NCBI RefSeq assembly: GCF_010211745.1
Contig: NZ_PDWQ01000004.1
Coordinates: forward strand, 248,001-312,000
Direction of reading: 5' to 3'
Source: Pseudoxanthomonas kalamensis DSM 18571
GTDB taxonomy: Bacteria; Pseudomonadota; Gammaproteobacteria; Xanthomonadales; Xanthomonadaceae
DNA: 64,000 nt
Both the position numbers and the translations under genes were made by a program. Below are positions 41,485 through 50,947 of the stretch, piece by piece. Below the pieces are notes generated by a model that had not been told where the DNA came from, did not search any database, and saw nothing but the letters and a program-made list of their open reading frames with translations. Numbering within the stretch: position 1 is the stretch's first letter; each line of letters starts with the position of its first letter.

Positions 41485-43133
41485 GCGCACCGCGGTTCGA
41501 GCTACTGGGCAGCGACGCCGTGCTGGTGCGTTTCGGCGACCGCATCGATGCCGCGCTCAACCGCCGCGTGCATGCCTTCGCCGCCCGCCTGCGTGCGCAG
41601 CGGCCGGACTGGCTGCTCGACCTGGTCCCGGCCTATGCCAGCCTCGGCGTGTATTTCGATCCGACGCGCATGAGCGCCGACGATCCGCATGCCACAGCAA
41701 TCGACTGGCTGCGGCAGATCGACGACGCCGATGCCGAAGATCTTTCCGCCGGCACCCTGCACGAAATCCCGGTCTGCTACGGTGGCGAATACGGCCAGGA
41801 CTTGCTGACAGCGGCCGTGGCACTGGGCCTGACCGCGGATGCGCTGGTCGCGCGCCACAGCGCGGCGGTCTACACGGTGGCGATGATCGGTTTCGCGCCC
41901 GGCTTTCCCTATCTGCTGGGCCTGGATCCGGCGCTGACATTGCCGCGACTGACCACGCCGCGCGCGGACGTGCCGGCCGGCTCGGTGGCGATCGGTGGCG
42001 CGCAAACCGGCATCTACCCGCGCAGCAGTCCGGGCGGCTGGCGCTTGCTCGGACGCACGCCGCTGCCGCTGTTCGATGCGCAACGCACCGAACCCTCGCT
42101 GCTGCAACCCGGCGACCGCGTGCGCTTCGTGCCGATCGACGCCGAGAATTTCCGCCACGCTGGCGGAAGCCGCGCCATGAGCCGCGCTTCCACGACATAT
42201 TGGGAAGTGCTCTCGCCCGGCCTGCAGACCACGGTGCAGGACTGCGGTCGCCACGGCTGGCGCCATCTGGGCGTCTGCCGCGCCGGCGCCATGGATCCTC
42301 GGGCACTGGCGCTGGCCAATCGCCTGGTCGGCAACGACGCCGATGCCGCCGGACTGGAAATCACCCTGCGCGGCCCGCGCCTGCGACTGGCGCGCGCCTG
42401 CCGCATCGCCCTGGTCGGCGCGACGGTGCAGGCGCGCTGGAACGACGAGCCATTGCCGATGGGACGGCCGTTGCTGCTGCCACCCGGCGAACTGCGACTG
42501 GGATCGGTACGCGACGGCGCGCGCTGCTGGCTGGCCGTGGCCGGCGGCATCGATCTGCCCTTGCAACTGGGCAGCCGCAGCACCGACCTGCGCGGTGGCT
42601 TCGGCGGCCTGCAGGGGCGTGCATTGCTCGCTGGCGACCGGTTGCCGCTGGCCGCCGTGAAGCTGCCGACGACACGCCAGCCGCAATTCCCCGACTGGTG
42701 GATCGACCCCGACGACCCGTGGACGCGTCAGGCCGGTCTGCTGCGCTATCTGCCTGTCGACCCTGCCCTGCCAACGCTCACCGACAGCTGGCGCGTGCAC
42801 GCCAACAGCAACCGCCAGGGCCTGCGCCTGCAAGGAACTGCCCTAGCAAGCATGGCCAACAGCGGCGTGTCCGAACCGGTCGCCGTCGGCACCCTGCAAT
42901 TGCCGCCGGATGGCCAGCCGATCCTGCTGCTGGCCGATGCGCAGACCGTCGGCGGCTACCCGCGCCTGGGCCATGTGATCGCCTGCGACCTGGCCCGCGC
43001 CGCCCAGCTGCGACCGGGCGATGCGGTGCGCTTCGAAGCCGTCACGCCGGAACAGGCGCAACAGGCGCAACGCGATGCCTCGCACCGGCACGCGCGCCTG
43101 CTGCAAGCCATCGCGCAGAAACTGCCCGCATAA
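41481..43133 (+). CDS. pxpBC: fused 5-oxoprolinase subunits PxpB-PxpC
   Basis: A 550-residue fusion of two subunits of the ATP-dependent bacterial 5-oxoprolinase, which opens 5-oxoproline to glutamate. The PxpB (KipI-like) part covers about residues 1-230, with VAMIGFAPGFPYLLGLDP near 137 and IGGAQTGIYPRSSPGGW near 172. The PxpC (KipA-like, biotin-dependent carboxyltransferase) part covers about 233-550, with LSPGLQTTVQDCGRHGWRHL, GAMDPRALALANRLVGND and PILLLADAQTVGGYPRLGH. An in-frame ATGA at 42177 marks the join, exactly where separate genes would overlap. No stop interrupts the frame, so I read it as a true fusion, though a one-base error could create it. pxpA follows after 7 bp. Confidence 0.92.
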   Translation: MSAPRFELLGSDAVLVRFGDRIDAALNRRVHAFAARLRAQRPDWLLDLVPAYASLGVYFDPTRMSADDPHATAIDWLRQIDDADAEDLSAGTLHEIPVCYGGEYGQDLLTAAVALGLTADALVARHSAAVYTVAMIGFAPGFPYLLGLDPALTLPRLTTPRADVPAGSVAIGGAQTGIYPRSSPGGWRLLGRTPLPLFDAQRTEPSLLQPGDRVRFVPIDAENFRHAGGSRAMSRASTTYWEVLSPGLQTTVQDCGRHGWRHLGVCRAGAMDPRALALANRLVGNDADAAGLEITLRGPRLRLARACRIALVGATVQARWNDEPLPMGRPLLLPPGELRLGSVRDGARCWLAVAGGIDLPLQLGSRSTDLRGGFGGLQGRALLAGDRLPLAAVKLPTTRQPQFPDWWIDPDDPWTRQAGLLRYLPVDPALPTLTDSWRVHANSNRQGLRLQGTALASMANSGVSEPVAVGTLQLPPDGQPILLLADAQTVGGYPRLGHVIACDLARAAQLRPGDAVRFEAVTPEQAQQAQRDASHRHARLLQAIAQKLPA

Positions 43134-43140
43134 TCGACAC

Positions 43141-43893
43141 ATGCGCCATATCGACTTCAACTGCGATCTGGGCGAAGGCTGCGGCGACGACGCAGCCATC
43201 GTGACGTGCATCAGCTCGGCCAGCATCGCCTGCGGCGGCCATGCCGGCGACGCGGCCTCGATCCGCGAAACGATCGCCCTGTGCAAGCGCCACGGCGTGG
43301 CGATCGGCGCGCACCCTGCGTTCGAGGACCGCGAGCACTTCGGCCGTCGCGAACAAACCCTGCCGCCCGCCGACATCCATGCGCTGGTGCAGCGGCAGAC
43401 CGCCGCGCTGGCCGCCGCCTGCGACGAAGCCGGCATCGCCCTGCACCACGTCAAACCGCATGGCGCGCTGTACAACCTCGCCGCGCGCGATGCCGATACC
43501 GCCCACGCCATCGCCGACGCCATCCGCCAATTCGACCCGCGGTTGTGGCTGTACGCACTGGCCGGTTCGGCGCTGGCCGTGGCTGGCCGCGATGCCGGCC
43601 TGCGCGTGGCCGAGGAAGTGTTCGCCGAACGCGGCTACGACGCCGACGGCCGGTTGCTTGCGCGCGGCCGTCCCGGTGCCGTGATCGACACCCTCGACGC
43701 TGCGCTGGCCCAGGTCCGCGGCATGCTGCGCGAAGGCGTGGTCGTCGCCGACAACGGCAAGCGTGTGCCGATCCGCGCCGACACCTTGTGCCTGCACGGC
43801 GACCGTGCCGATGCCGCCGCGTTCGCAACCGCCCTGCGCGATGCGCTGCGCGCCGAAGGCTTCGTCATCGCCTCACCGGAACTCGCCGCATGA
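43141..43893 (+). CDS. pxpA: 5-oxoprolinase subunit A
   Basis: PxpA (LamB/YcsF family) works with PxpB and PxpC to hydrolyse 5-oxoproline at the cost of ATP. It has 250 residues. Family marks are MRHIDFNCDLGEGCGDD at the start, SSASIACGGHAGDAASIRET near 22-41, GAHPAFEDREHFGRRE near 57, and HHVKPHGALYNLAARD near 100. The C-terminal CLHGDRADAAAFATALRDAL is also typical. Its stop overlaps the DUF969 start as ATGA. Confidence 0.97.
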   Translation: MRHIDFNCDLGEGCGDDAAIVTCISSASIACGGHAGDAASIRETIALCKRHGVAIGAHPAFEDREHFGRREQTLPPADIHALVQRQTAALAAACDEAGIALHHVKPHGALYNLAARDADTAHAIADAIRQFDPRLWLYALAGSALAVAGRDAGLRVAEEVFAERGYDADGRLLARGRPGAVIDTLDAALAQVRGMLREGVVVADNGKRVPIRADTLCLHGDRADAAAFATALRDALRAEGFVIASPELAA

Positions 43894-44603
43894 GCTACTG
43901 GCCGCTGATCGGCATTGCCCTGGTCGTCGTCGGATTCGTCCTGCGCTTCAATCCTGCCCTGGTCGTGGTCGGTGCCGGCATCGTCACCGGCCTGGTCGCC
44001 GGCAAGACCCCGGTCGAGGTGCTGGAACTGCTCGGCGAAGCCTTTACCAAGCAGCGCTATCTGGCGATCTTCCTGTTGACCCTGCCGGTGATCGGCCTGC
44101 TGGAGCGGCACGGGCTGAAGGAGCACGCGCAGGCCTGGATTGCCCGCCTGCGTAGCGCCACCGCAGGCCGCCTGCTGATCGCGTACCTGGCCGCACGCCA
44201 GCTGACCTCGATGCTGGGCCTGAACAGCCTGGGTGGCCATCCGCAGACGGTGCGTCCGCTGCTGGCGCCGATGGCCGAAGGCGCCGCTGAAGCCAGCCAC
44301 GGCCCGCTGCCGGAAGCCGGAAAGGAAAGATTGCGCGCACTGTCGGCCGCCACCGACAACGTCGGCCTGTTCTTCGGCGAGGACATCTTCATCGCCTTCG
44401 GCGCGGTGCTGCTGATGCAGGGTTTCTACGCCGAGCACGGCATCATGCTGGAGCCGCTGCAGATCGCCCTGTGGGGCATTCCCACCGCCATCTGCGCCTT
44501 CCTGATCCACGCCTCGCGGCTGCTGCGGCTGGATGCACGACTGGCGCGCGAAGCGGCCGCGCTGCGTGCCAGTTCGCCCGCCGCCACGGAGGACGCCGGA
44601 TGA
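43890..44603 (+). CDS. DUF969 membrane protein, probable permease half
   Basis: A 237-residue membrane protein of the DUF969 family, with about five to six hydrophobic helices. [20 protein letters not shown] near 32, [20 protein letters not shown] near 108 and [19 protein letters not shown] near 153 are the conserved polar stretches that could face a transport path. DUF969 occurs with DUF979 and pxp/pcp genes in many bacteria. I infer that the two together take up 5-oxoproline or pyroglutamyl peptides; this has not been shown here. It overlaps both neighbours by four bases. Confidence 0.88.
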   Translation: MSYWPLIGIALVVVGFVLRFNPALVVVGAGIVTGLVAGKTPVEVLELLGEAFTKQRYLAIFLLTLPVIGLLERHGLKEHAQAWIARLRSATAGRLLIAYLAARQLTSMLGLNSLGGHPQTVRPLLAPMAEGAAEASHGPLPEAGKERLRALSAATDNVGLFFGEDIFIAFGAVLLMQGFYAEHGIMLEPLQIALWGIPTAICAFLIHASRLLRLDARLAREAAALRASSPAATEDAG

Positions 44604-45553
44604 TCTCGCTGCAATGGATCTACTGGCTGGGCGGCCTGTATCTGGGCTGGGTCGCCTGGCAGGGCTGGCGCGACAAGGCCAATCCGCGACGACTGGCCAA
44701 TGCGCTGTTCTGGGGGCTGCTGGCGGCGATGCTGCTGACCGCCGACCGCTTGCCGGCAGCCGTGGTCGGCGCGGTCGTCGTCGCGCTGGCCTGCCTGGCC
44801 GGTTTCGGCGGGCTGGGTCGCGGCCACTACCGCGAAAGCAGCGCCGAGGAAAAAGCCGCCGAGGCGGCGCGGTTGGGCAACCGGCTGTTCTGGCCGGCAT
44901 TGCTGATCCCGCTGGTCGCGGTGCTGGTGGCGGTGCCGCTGGCCGACCTGCAGATCGGCGGCCACCGGCTGTTCGGCAAGGACCACACCACCCTGGTCGG
45001 GCTGGGCCTGGCCTGCCTGCTGGCCACCTTGGCGGCCTGCCGGCTGACCCGGCAATCGCCGGCCACGGCGGTGGAACAGTCACGCCGGCTGATCGACGCC
45101 ATCGGCTGGGCGGCCATCCTGCCGTTGCTGCTGGCCACGCTGGGCAGCGTGTTCGCGGCCGCCGGCGTCGGCGATGCGGTCGCCGCGCTGGTGCAGCAGG
45201 TGATTCCGGTGCAGAACCGTTTCGTCGTCGTGCTGGCCTATGCGCTGGGCATGGCGCTGTTCACCATGATCATGGGCAACGCCTTCGCCGCCTTCCCGGT
45301 GATGACCGCCGGCATCGGCCTGCCGCTGCTGGTGCAACTGCACGGCGCCGACGCCGCCTCACTGGCAGCCATCGGTATGCTGTCCGGCTACTGCGGCACC
45401 CTGCTGACGCCGATGGCGGCCAACTTCAACCTGGTGCCGGCTGCGCTGCTGGAACTGAAGGATTCCAATGCGGTGATACGCCAACAGGTCGCCACCGCGC
45501 TGCCGCTGCTGGCCTGCAACGTGCTGCTGATGTATTTCATCGTGTTTCGCTGA
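44600..45553 (+). CDS. DUF979 membrane protein, probable permease half
   Basis: A 317-residue membrane protein of the DUF979 family with about nine hydrophobic helices. Polar conserved stretches are [20 protein letters not shown] near 224 and [20 protein letters not shown] near 265, reminiscent of re-entrant loops in ion-transporter-superfamily carriers. The start overlaps the DUF969 stop as ATGA, so the two are made together, as expected for a two-part permease. The substrate (5-oxoproline or pyroglutamyl peptide) is inferred from operon context only. Confidence 0.88.
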   Translation: MISLQWIYWLGGLYLGWVAWQGWRDKANPRRLANALFWGLLAAMLLTADRLPAAVVGAVVVALACLAGFGGLGRGHYRESSAEEKAAEAARLGNRLFWPALLIPLVAVLVAVPLADLQIGGHRLFGKDHTTLVGLGLACLLATLAACRLTRQSPATAVEQSRRLIDAIGWAAILPLLLATLGSVFAAAGVGDAVAALVQQVIPVQNRFVVVLAYALGMALFTMIMGNAFAAFPVMTAGIGLPLLVQLHGADAASLAAIGMLSGYCGTLLTPMAANFNLVPAALLELKDSNAVIRQQVATALPLLACNVLLMYFIVFR

Positions 45554-45564
45554 TACCCGCCGAC

Positions 45565-46224
45565 ATGACCGCCCGCCGCCCTCCCATCGTACTGCTGACC
45601 GGTTTCGCCCCGTTCGGCGGCGAGCCCGTGAACCCGAGTTGGCAGGCGGTCGCCGCACTGCATGGTCGCCGGGTCGGCGGCCATCGCATCGTCGCCCGTG
45701 AACTGCCGGTCGAGTTCGGCGCTTCGCTGAAAGCGTTGCGCAAGGCACTGCGCGAAACCCGGCCGGCATTGGTCATCTGCGTCGGCCAGGCCGGCGGCCG
45801 CGCCCGAATCTCGCTGGAACGGATCGCTATCAACATCGACGACGCACGTATTCCCGACAACGCTGGCCGGCAGCCGGTCGATCTGCCGGTGATTGCCGAT
45901 GGCCCGGCCGCCTACTTCTCCAGCCTGCCGATCAAGGCCATGCACCATGCGCTGTGCACGGCCGGTTTCCCTGCCGAAATTTCGCAAACTGCAGGCACCT
46001 ATGTCTGCAACCACGTCTTCTACGGGCTGATGCATGCCCTGCGCCGGCAGCGGCGCGTGCGCGGCGGATTCATCCATATTCCCTATTCACCCGCGCAGGC
46101 GGCCGCCCATCCGGGCGCGCCCAGCCTGTCCGTGGACACGGTCGCCGCGGCGTTGAAACTGGTCGTGAAGACCGCGCTGGCGACGTCGCAGGACATCCGC
46201 CAGCCCGGCGGCGCCGAACACTGA
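45565..46224 (+). CDS. pcp: pyroglutamyl-peptidase I
   Basis: Pcp removes N-terminal pyroglutamate from peptides in the cytoplasm. It has 219 residues. Motifs are [20 protein letters not shown] at the start, [20 protein letters not shown] with the catalytic-glutamate region near 80, [18 protein letters not shown] with the catalytic cysteine near 147, and [17 protein letters not shown] with the catalytic histidine near 172. It is the last gene of the operon, 11 bp after DUF979, and supplies the substrate of PxpABC. Confidence 0.96.
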   Translation: MTARRPPIVLLTGFAPFGGEPVNPSWQAVAALHGRRVGGHRIVARELPVEFGASLKALRKALRETRPALVICVGQAGGRARISLERIAINIDDARIPDNAGRQPVDLPVIADGPAAYFSSLPIKAMHHALCTAGFPAEISQTAGTYVCNHVFYGLMHALRRQRRVRGGFIHIPYSPAQAAAHPGAPSLSVDTVAAALKLVVKTALATSQDIRQPGGAEH

Positions 46225-46240
46225 TCCGGCCGCGAACCGC

Positions 46241-46810
46241 TCAGGTCCGCGGCAGGGTCACTCCGGTCTGGCCCTGGTACTTGCCGCCGCGGTCCCTGTA
46301 GCTGGTTTCGCAGACCTCGTCGGATTCGAAGAACAGCATCTGCGCGACACCCTCGTTGGCGTAGATGCGCGCCGGCAGCGGTGTGGTGTTGCTGAATTCC
46401 AGCGTCACGTGGCCTTCCCATTCCGGCTCCAGCGGGGTGACGTTGACGATGATCCCGCAGCGCGCGTAGGTGCTCTTGCCCAGGCACACCACCAGGGTGC
46501 TGCGCGGGATGCGGAAGTATTCCACCGTACGCGCCAGCGCGAAGCTGTTGGGCGGGATGATGCAGACGTCGCTCTCGATATCGACGAAGCTGCCACTGTC
46601 GAAATGCTTGGGGTCGACGATGGTGGAGTTGATGTTGGTGAACACCTTGAACTCGCGCGAGCAGCGCACGTCGTAGCCATAGCTGGATGTGCCGTAGCTG
46701 ACGATCCGCTGGCCGTCGGCCGCATGCTTGACCTGGCCCGGCTCGAACGGTTCGATCATGCCGTGCTGCTCGGCCATGCGGCGGATCCAGAGGTCGCTCT
46801 TGATGCTCAT
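46241..46810 (-). CDS. dcd: dCTP deaminase
   Basis: Dcd deaminates dCTP to dUTP, feeding dTTP synthesis. ATG 46810 ([20 protein letters not shown]) gives 189 residues, the usual length. The active-site region [20 protein letters not shown] near 103-122 and [20 protein letters not shown] near 135-154 are present. A TACAAT box at 46869-46874 on the minus strand may be its promoter, but no good -35 is seen. It is convergent with pcp and 98 bp after mrp. Confidence 0.97.
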   Translation of the reverse strand: MSIKSDLWIRRMAEQHGMIEPFEPGQVKHAADGQRIVSYGTSSYGYDVRCSREFKVFTNINSTIVDPKHFDSGSFVDIESDVCIIPPNSFALARTVEYFRIPRSTLVVCLGKSTYARCGIIVNVTPLEPEWEGHVTLEFSNTTPLPARIYANEGVAQMLFFESDEVCETSYRDRGGKYQGQTGVTLPRT

Positions 46811-46908
46811 TCGCTGTTCCCGTAACGGCGGACTCGTCCGCCGGTGTGATGGTGAAGTTCGGTCGGGCATTGTAGGCGCTGTCGCTCCGGACCGGGCCCG
46901 CCGTCCGC

Positions 46909-47754
46909 CTAGACCAGCGAAGCGGCGATCGAGCGCGGCGCCCGCGGCCGTTTTTCCAGTTCAGCCACCAGCGCCCGCGCCGCTTGCCGATAGGCCTGGG
47001 CCACCACCGAGTCCGGCTGCGCCACCACCACCGGCTCGCCGGCATCGCCCTGTTCGCGCACGCGGATGTCCAGCGGCAGCGAGCCCAGCAGCGGCACGCC
47101 GTACTGCTCGGCCATCCTGCGCCCGCCGCCCTCGCCGAACAGATGCTCGACATGGCCGCAGTGGCTGCAGACGTGCATGGCCATGTTCTCGACGATCCCC
47201 AACACCGCGATCTCGACCTTCTCGAACATCTTCAAGGCCTTGCGCGCATCCAGCGTGGCAATGTCCTGCGGCGTGGTCACCACCACCGCCCCGGCCACCG
47301 GAATCTTCTGCGCCAGGGTCAGGTGGATGTCACCGGTCCCCGGCGGCAGATCGACCAGCAGGTAGTCCAAGTCGCCCCACAGGGTGTCGGTGAACAGCTG
47401 GACCAGAGCCGCGGTCACCCGCGGACCGCGCATCACCAACGGCACGTCCGCATCGACCAGCAGGCCGATCGACATCGCCTCGACCCCGAATGCCCGCATC
47501 GGCTCGATCGAACGGTTGTCCGGGCTGTCCGGTCGCCCGCTCAGGCCCAGCATGGCCGGAATGCTCGGACCGTGGATGTCGGCATCCAGCACCCCGACCC
47601 GCGCCCCGTCGGCGGCCAGCGCCAGCGCCAGGTTGACCGCCGTGGTCGACTTCCCCACCCCGCCCTTGCCCGAACCCACGGCGATGACGTTGCGGACGCG
47701 GGGAGCCGGAGACAGGCCAGATTGGACGACGTACGAAACTTGGGAAGGACTCAT
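46909..47754 (-). CDS. apbC: Mrp/ApbC iron-sulfur cluster carrier ATPase
   Basis: A MinD-like P-loop protein that carries and delivers 4Fe-4S clusters. It has 281 residues. The deviant Walker A is [20 protein letters not shown] near 24-43, [14 protein letters not shown] follows near 58, and the cluster-holding CSHC pair is in [17 protein letters not shown] near 200. The N-terminal DUF59 domain of long forms is missing. In Escherichia coli it is next to and divergent from metG; here a 5.8-kb cassette separates them. Confidence 0.96.
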   Translation of the reverse strand: MSPSQVSYVVQSGLSPAPRVRNVIAVGSGKGGVGKSTTAVNLALALAADGARVGVLDADIHGPSIPAMLGLSGRPDSPDNRSIEPMRAFGVEAMSIGLLVDADVPLVMRGPRVTAALVQLFTDTLWGDLDYLLVDLPPGTGDIHLTLAQKIPVAGAVVVTTPQDIATLDARKALKMFEKVEIAVLGIVENMAMHVCSHCGHVEHLFGEGGGRRMAEQYGVPLLGSLPLDIRVREQGDAGEPVVVAQPDSVVAQAYRQAARALVAELEKRPRAPRSIAASLV

Positions 47755-47796
47755 TCAGAAGGATTCAAACAGTTGATCAAAAAAGAAAATTTCGAC

Positions 47797-47816
47797 ATGA
47801 AACATGCATGATTCAT
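47797..47816. promoter_or_regulatory. 20-bp near-perfect palindrome, possible operator
   Basis: ATGAAACATGCATGATTCAT is a palindrome with one mismatched pair (18 of 20 positions). It lies in the A+T-rich 232-bp divergent gap between apbC and the TonB receptor gene, about 170 bp before the receptor start. A weak TTGTGT/TATGCT promoter pair (47829-47855, 15-bp spacer) lies just after it on the plus strand. The binding protein is unknown. Confidence 0.4.
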
Positions 47817-47986
47817 ACACGAACCCGATTGTGTATTTATCGTTAACGCTATGCTACCCTTCGACTACTCGTATAGGAATCATTCATTAACGTGTACGGC
47901 GGCATCGGACTTGCCAAGTACCGACCAAGGGAAAGGTCGAACACCCCTGACAACCACCCATCACACAAGCTCAGGACCCTGAAGCC

Positions 47987-50809
47987 ATGCAAGCACGCAA
48001 TCCGCTCCGTACCACCATGAAGCGCAACCGACTCTGCTCCGCCATGCTGGCGGCCATGGTGGTTTCCGCAGGTACTCCAGCCTTCGCGCAGGAGACCGAA
48101 CAGGCTGAAACCGAAACCACCACGACCTCGCAGACGACCCAAACCCTCGACAAGGTCGAAGTGACCGGCTCGCGTATCAAGCGTACCGAAATCGAAGGCC
48201 CGGCCCCGGTTGTCGTCCTGACCGCGGACGATATCGAGAAGGAAGGCTTCTCCACCGTATACGAAGCGCTGAACACCCTCAGCCAGTTCACCGGCAGCGT
48301 GCAGAACGAGTTGACCCAGAGCGGCTTCACCCCGAATGCGCAATTCATCAACCTGCGCAGCTTGGGCCCAGGCTATACGCTGATCCTGATCAACGGCAAG
48401 CGCATGGCGGACTACCCGGTCCCCTACAACAGCCAGTCCAATGCGGTCAGCCTGAGCAGCATCCCCGCCGCTGCAGTGGAGCGCATCGAAGTGCTGACTG
48501 GCGGCGCCTCGGCCATTTACGGTTCTGACGCCGTGGCCGGCGTGATCAACATCATCACCAAGAGCAATTACGAAGGCGACACTATCCGTCTGCGCGGCGG
48601 CATCACCTCCCGTGGCGGCGGCGATACCCTGCTGTTCCAGTGGACCGGCGGCAGGACTTCCGACAACTGGAGCCTGACCTACGGCTTCGAGTACCTCGAC
48701 CGCGAGGAAATCCTGGCGTCGCAGCGCGATTTCATGGACTCCTATTACGACAACCCGGATTTCAAAGATGATCCGAATTACGCCACTGCAGTCAGTGGCG
48801 TATACCTGTACCAAAATGGTCCGGGCTACGTCTGGCAGGGTCAGGACGGCAGCATCTCGACTTCCGTCGATAATCTGCTCTACTCCTGCGCGGCAACTTC
48901 TCCGGACTTCGAGCCCTACAATTCATCGGCTTCCGTGTCCAACGATACCCCCAACCGCTGTGGCTACTTCGGCTACCCAGCCACCCAGTCCATCCAGAAT
49001 GCCTTCAACAAGAAGTCCGGCTACCTGAGCGGCGCCTACGACTTCGACAACGGCATGCAAGCCTATGGACAGTTCCTGGTCACCAACTCCAGCAACAAGG
49101 GCTACAGTTCCACCCAGTTCTGGCAGACCCCGGGCTGGGTGTACGATCCGACCCTCGGCTATGTCCAGGCGCAGCGTATCTTCACCCCGGAAGAGGTCGG
49201 CGGCCCGCAAGCTACCACCTACGATGAAACTGCCTACAACCTGGTCGGCGGCCTGCGAGGCACCATGTTCAGCGATCGCTTCGACTGGGACGCCAGCGTG
49301 TCCTATTCGAAGTTTGATTTCGAATCCCAGCGCCCGCGCTTCCTGGCCAACAAGATCAACGACTACTTCATGGGCGACCTGCTGGGCTATGCGGGCAGTT
49401 ATCCGGCCTACAATGTCGATGTCGACCGCCTGTTCAGCCCGCTGACGCCCGAGACTTACCAATCGCTGATCACCACGGTGAAGAGCACCGGCGAATCGGA
49501 GAACATGAGCGGTGCATTCACCCTCAGTGGCGACCTGTTCGACCTTCCGGCTGGCCCGCTAGGCGCGGCCCTGGTCCTGGAAGCCGCGCACCAGGAATAC
49601 ACTCTGGATCCCGATCCTCGTACCATGGTCGATTACGAAGGCGAGGACTCCATCTACAATCTCACCAGCACCAACGGCGGCGGCGAGCGCGACCGCTATG
49701 CCTTGGGCCTCGAGTTCAGCATCCCGATCTTCAACTCGCTGAAAGCAAGCTTGGCTGGTCGCTTCGATCAGTATGACGATGTCACCAACGTTGATGGAGC
49801 CTTTACCTGGTCGGCTGGCTTGGAATGGCGCCCGTTCGACAAGCTGCTGCTGCGCGGCAGCTACGCAACCAGCTTCCGTGCGCCGGACATGCACTACGTG
49901 TACGCCGGCAACTCCGGCTTCTATACCAGTATCCGCGACCAGTATCTGTGCCGCGTGGATGGCATCGACCCGCAGTCTTCCGACTGCTCGGGTTCAGACT
50001 ATGTCTATCAGGTCTTCGGCACCCGCAAGGGCAGCACCGAACTCGAGGAAGAGGAAGGCACATCGTTTACCGCCGGCCTCGTCTTCGACGTCACCGACAA
50101 CATGTCGGTGACTGTCGACTACTACAAGATCAAACTGGAAGGCGCCGTCTCGGATATCAGTACCGACTTCCTGTTCCGCAACGAGGCGAACTGTCTGCTG
50201 GGCACCGATACCGCCGGCAACCCGGTGGATTCCAACTCGGCCGCCTGCGAGTATTACACCAGTCTGGTTTCGCGTGACTATTCCGATCTGGGCGATGGCA
50301 AGGTCGACGAGTATCTGTCCGTGCCATACAACCAGTCCATGCAGCGCACCGAAGGCATCGACGCCAATTGGAAATACCGGATGGATACCGATCGCATCGG
50401 CGCGTTCCGCTTCGAGATCGGCTATACCCACGTGTTGAAGCTGGAAGAGCAGGAATTTCCGGGCAGCGACATCGTCAATACCCGCGATCACCTGCAGTAC
50501 TTCAACTTCCGCAGTCGCGCCAACATGCGCGTGAACTGGGAAATCGACGATTGGAGTACTACGGTCTATGGCACCCGCTTTGGCTCACTGCCCAACTGGG
50601 CCGAGACCGGCCGCATTGCTCCATATTTCTTATGGAATCTGGAACTGCAGAAGAAGATCACCAACAATGCCACGTTGGGCTTTGCGGTGACCAACATCTT
50701 CGACAAGTTGCATCCGGCAGACGATACCTACAACTCGTACCCGTACTTCTGGCGCGCCTACAGCCCTGTCGGCCGACAGATCTATGCGGATTTCCGATAC
50801 AGCTTCTGA
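47987..50809 (+). CDS. TonB-dependent outer-membrane receptor
   Basis: A 940-residue outer-membrane receptor. It has an extended signal peptide (NRLCSAMLAAMVVSAGTPAF) cut before QETEQAE, a TonB-box-like TLDKVEVTGSRI near 53, a plug domain with LRSLGPGYTLILINGKR and ERIEVLTGGASAIYGSDAVAGV, and a long beta-barrel ending in GRQIYADFRYSF with the terminal phenylalanine used for membrane assembly. No N-terminal signalling domain is present. The sequence resembles the large Xanthomonadales/Caulobacterales receptor group often placed next to peptidase genes. The downstream S9 peptidase suggests peptides as cargo, but this is inference. Confidence 0.94.
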   Translation: MQARNPLRTTMKRNRLCSAMLAAMVVSAGTPAFAQETEQAETETTTTSQTTQTLDKVEVTGSRIKRTEIEGPAPVVVLTADDIEKEGFSTVYEALNTLSQFTGSVQNELTQSGFTPNAQFINLRSLGPGYTLILINGKRMADYPVPYNSQSNAVSLSSIPAAAVERIEVLTGGASAIYGSDAVAGVINIITKSNYEGDTIRLRGGITSRGGGDTLLFQWTGGRTSDNWSLTYGFEYLDREEILASQRDFMDSYYDNPDFKDDPNYATAVSGVYLYQNGPGYVWQGQDGSISTSVDNLLYSCAATSPDFEPYNSSASVSNDTPNRCGYFGYPATQSIQNAFNKKSGYLSGAYDFDNGMQAYGQFLVTNSSNKGYSSTQFWQTPGWVYDPTLGYVQAQRIFTPEEVGGPQATTYDETAYNLVGGLRGTMFSDRFDWDASVSYSKFDFESQRPRFLANKINDYFMGDLLGYAGSYPAYNVDVDRLFSPLTPETYQSLITTVKSTGESENMSGAFTLSGDLFDLPAGPLGAALVLEAAHQEYTLDPDPRTMVDYEGEDSIYNLTSTNGGGERDRYALGLEFSIPIFNSLKASLAGRFDQYDDVTNVDGAFTWSAGLEWRPFDKLLLRGSYATSFRAPDMHYVYAGNSGFYTSIRDQYLCRVDGIDPQSSDCSGSDYVYQVFGTRKGSTELEEEEGTSFTAGLVFDVTDNMSVTVDYYKIKLEGAVSDISTDFLFRNEANCLLGTDTAGNPVDSNSAACEYYTSLVSRDYSDLGDGKVDEYLSVPYNQSMQRTEGIDANWKYRMDTDRIGAFRFEIGYTHVLKLEEQEFPGSDIVNTRDHLQYFNFRSRANMRVNWEIDDWSTTVYGTRFGSLPNWAETGRIAPYFLWNLELQKKITNNATLGFAVTNIFDKLHPADDTYNSYPYFWRAYSPVGRQIYADFRYSF

Positions 50810-50845
50810 TTCAAGACACTTGCATCAACGATTTTGCTAGCCTTG

Positions 50846-50874
50846 GAGCCCGGACTCTGTCCGGGCTCTTTTTT
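50846..50874 (+). terminator. intrinsic terminator after the TonB receptor gene
   Basis: GAGCCCGGA-CTCTG-TCCGGGCTC forms a perfect 9-bp stem followed by six T. It lies 37 bp after the receptor stop and before the peptidase gene, so the peptidase needs its own promoter or read-through. Confidence 0.92.
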
Positions 50875-50947
50875 GCCGCATGCTTGCCTTGCATAGACGG
50901 CAGCCATGCAGACACTGGACTCCATTGTTTTCAGCGAGGCAAACGGA

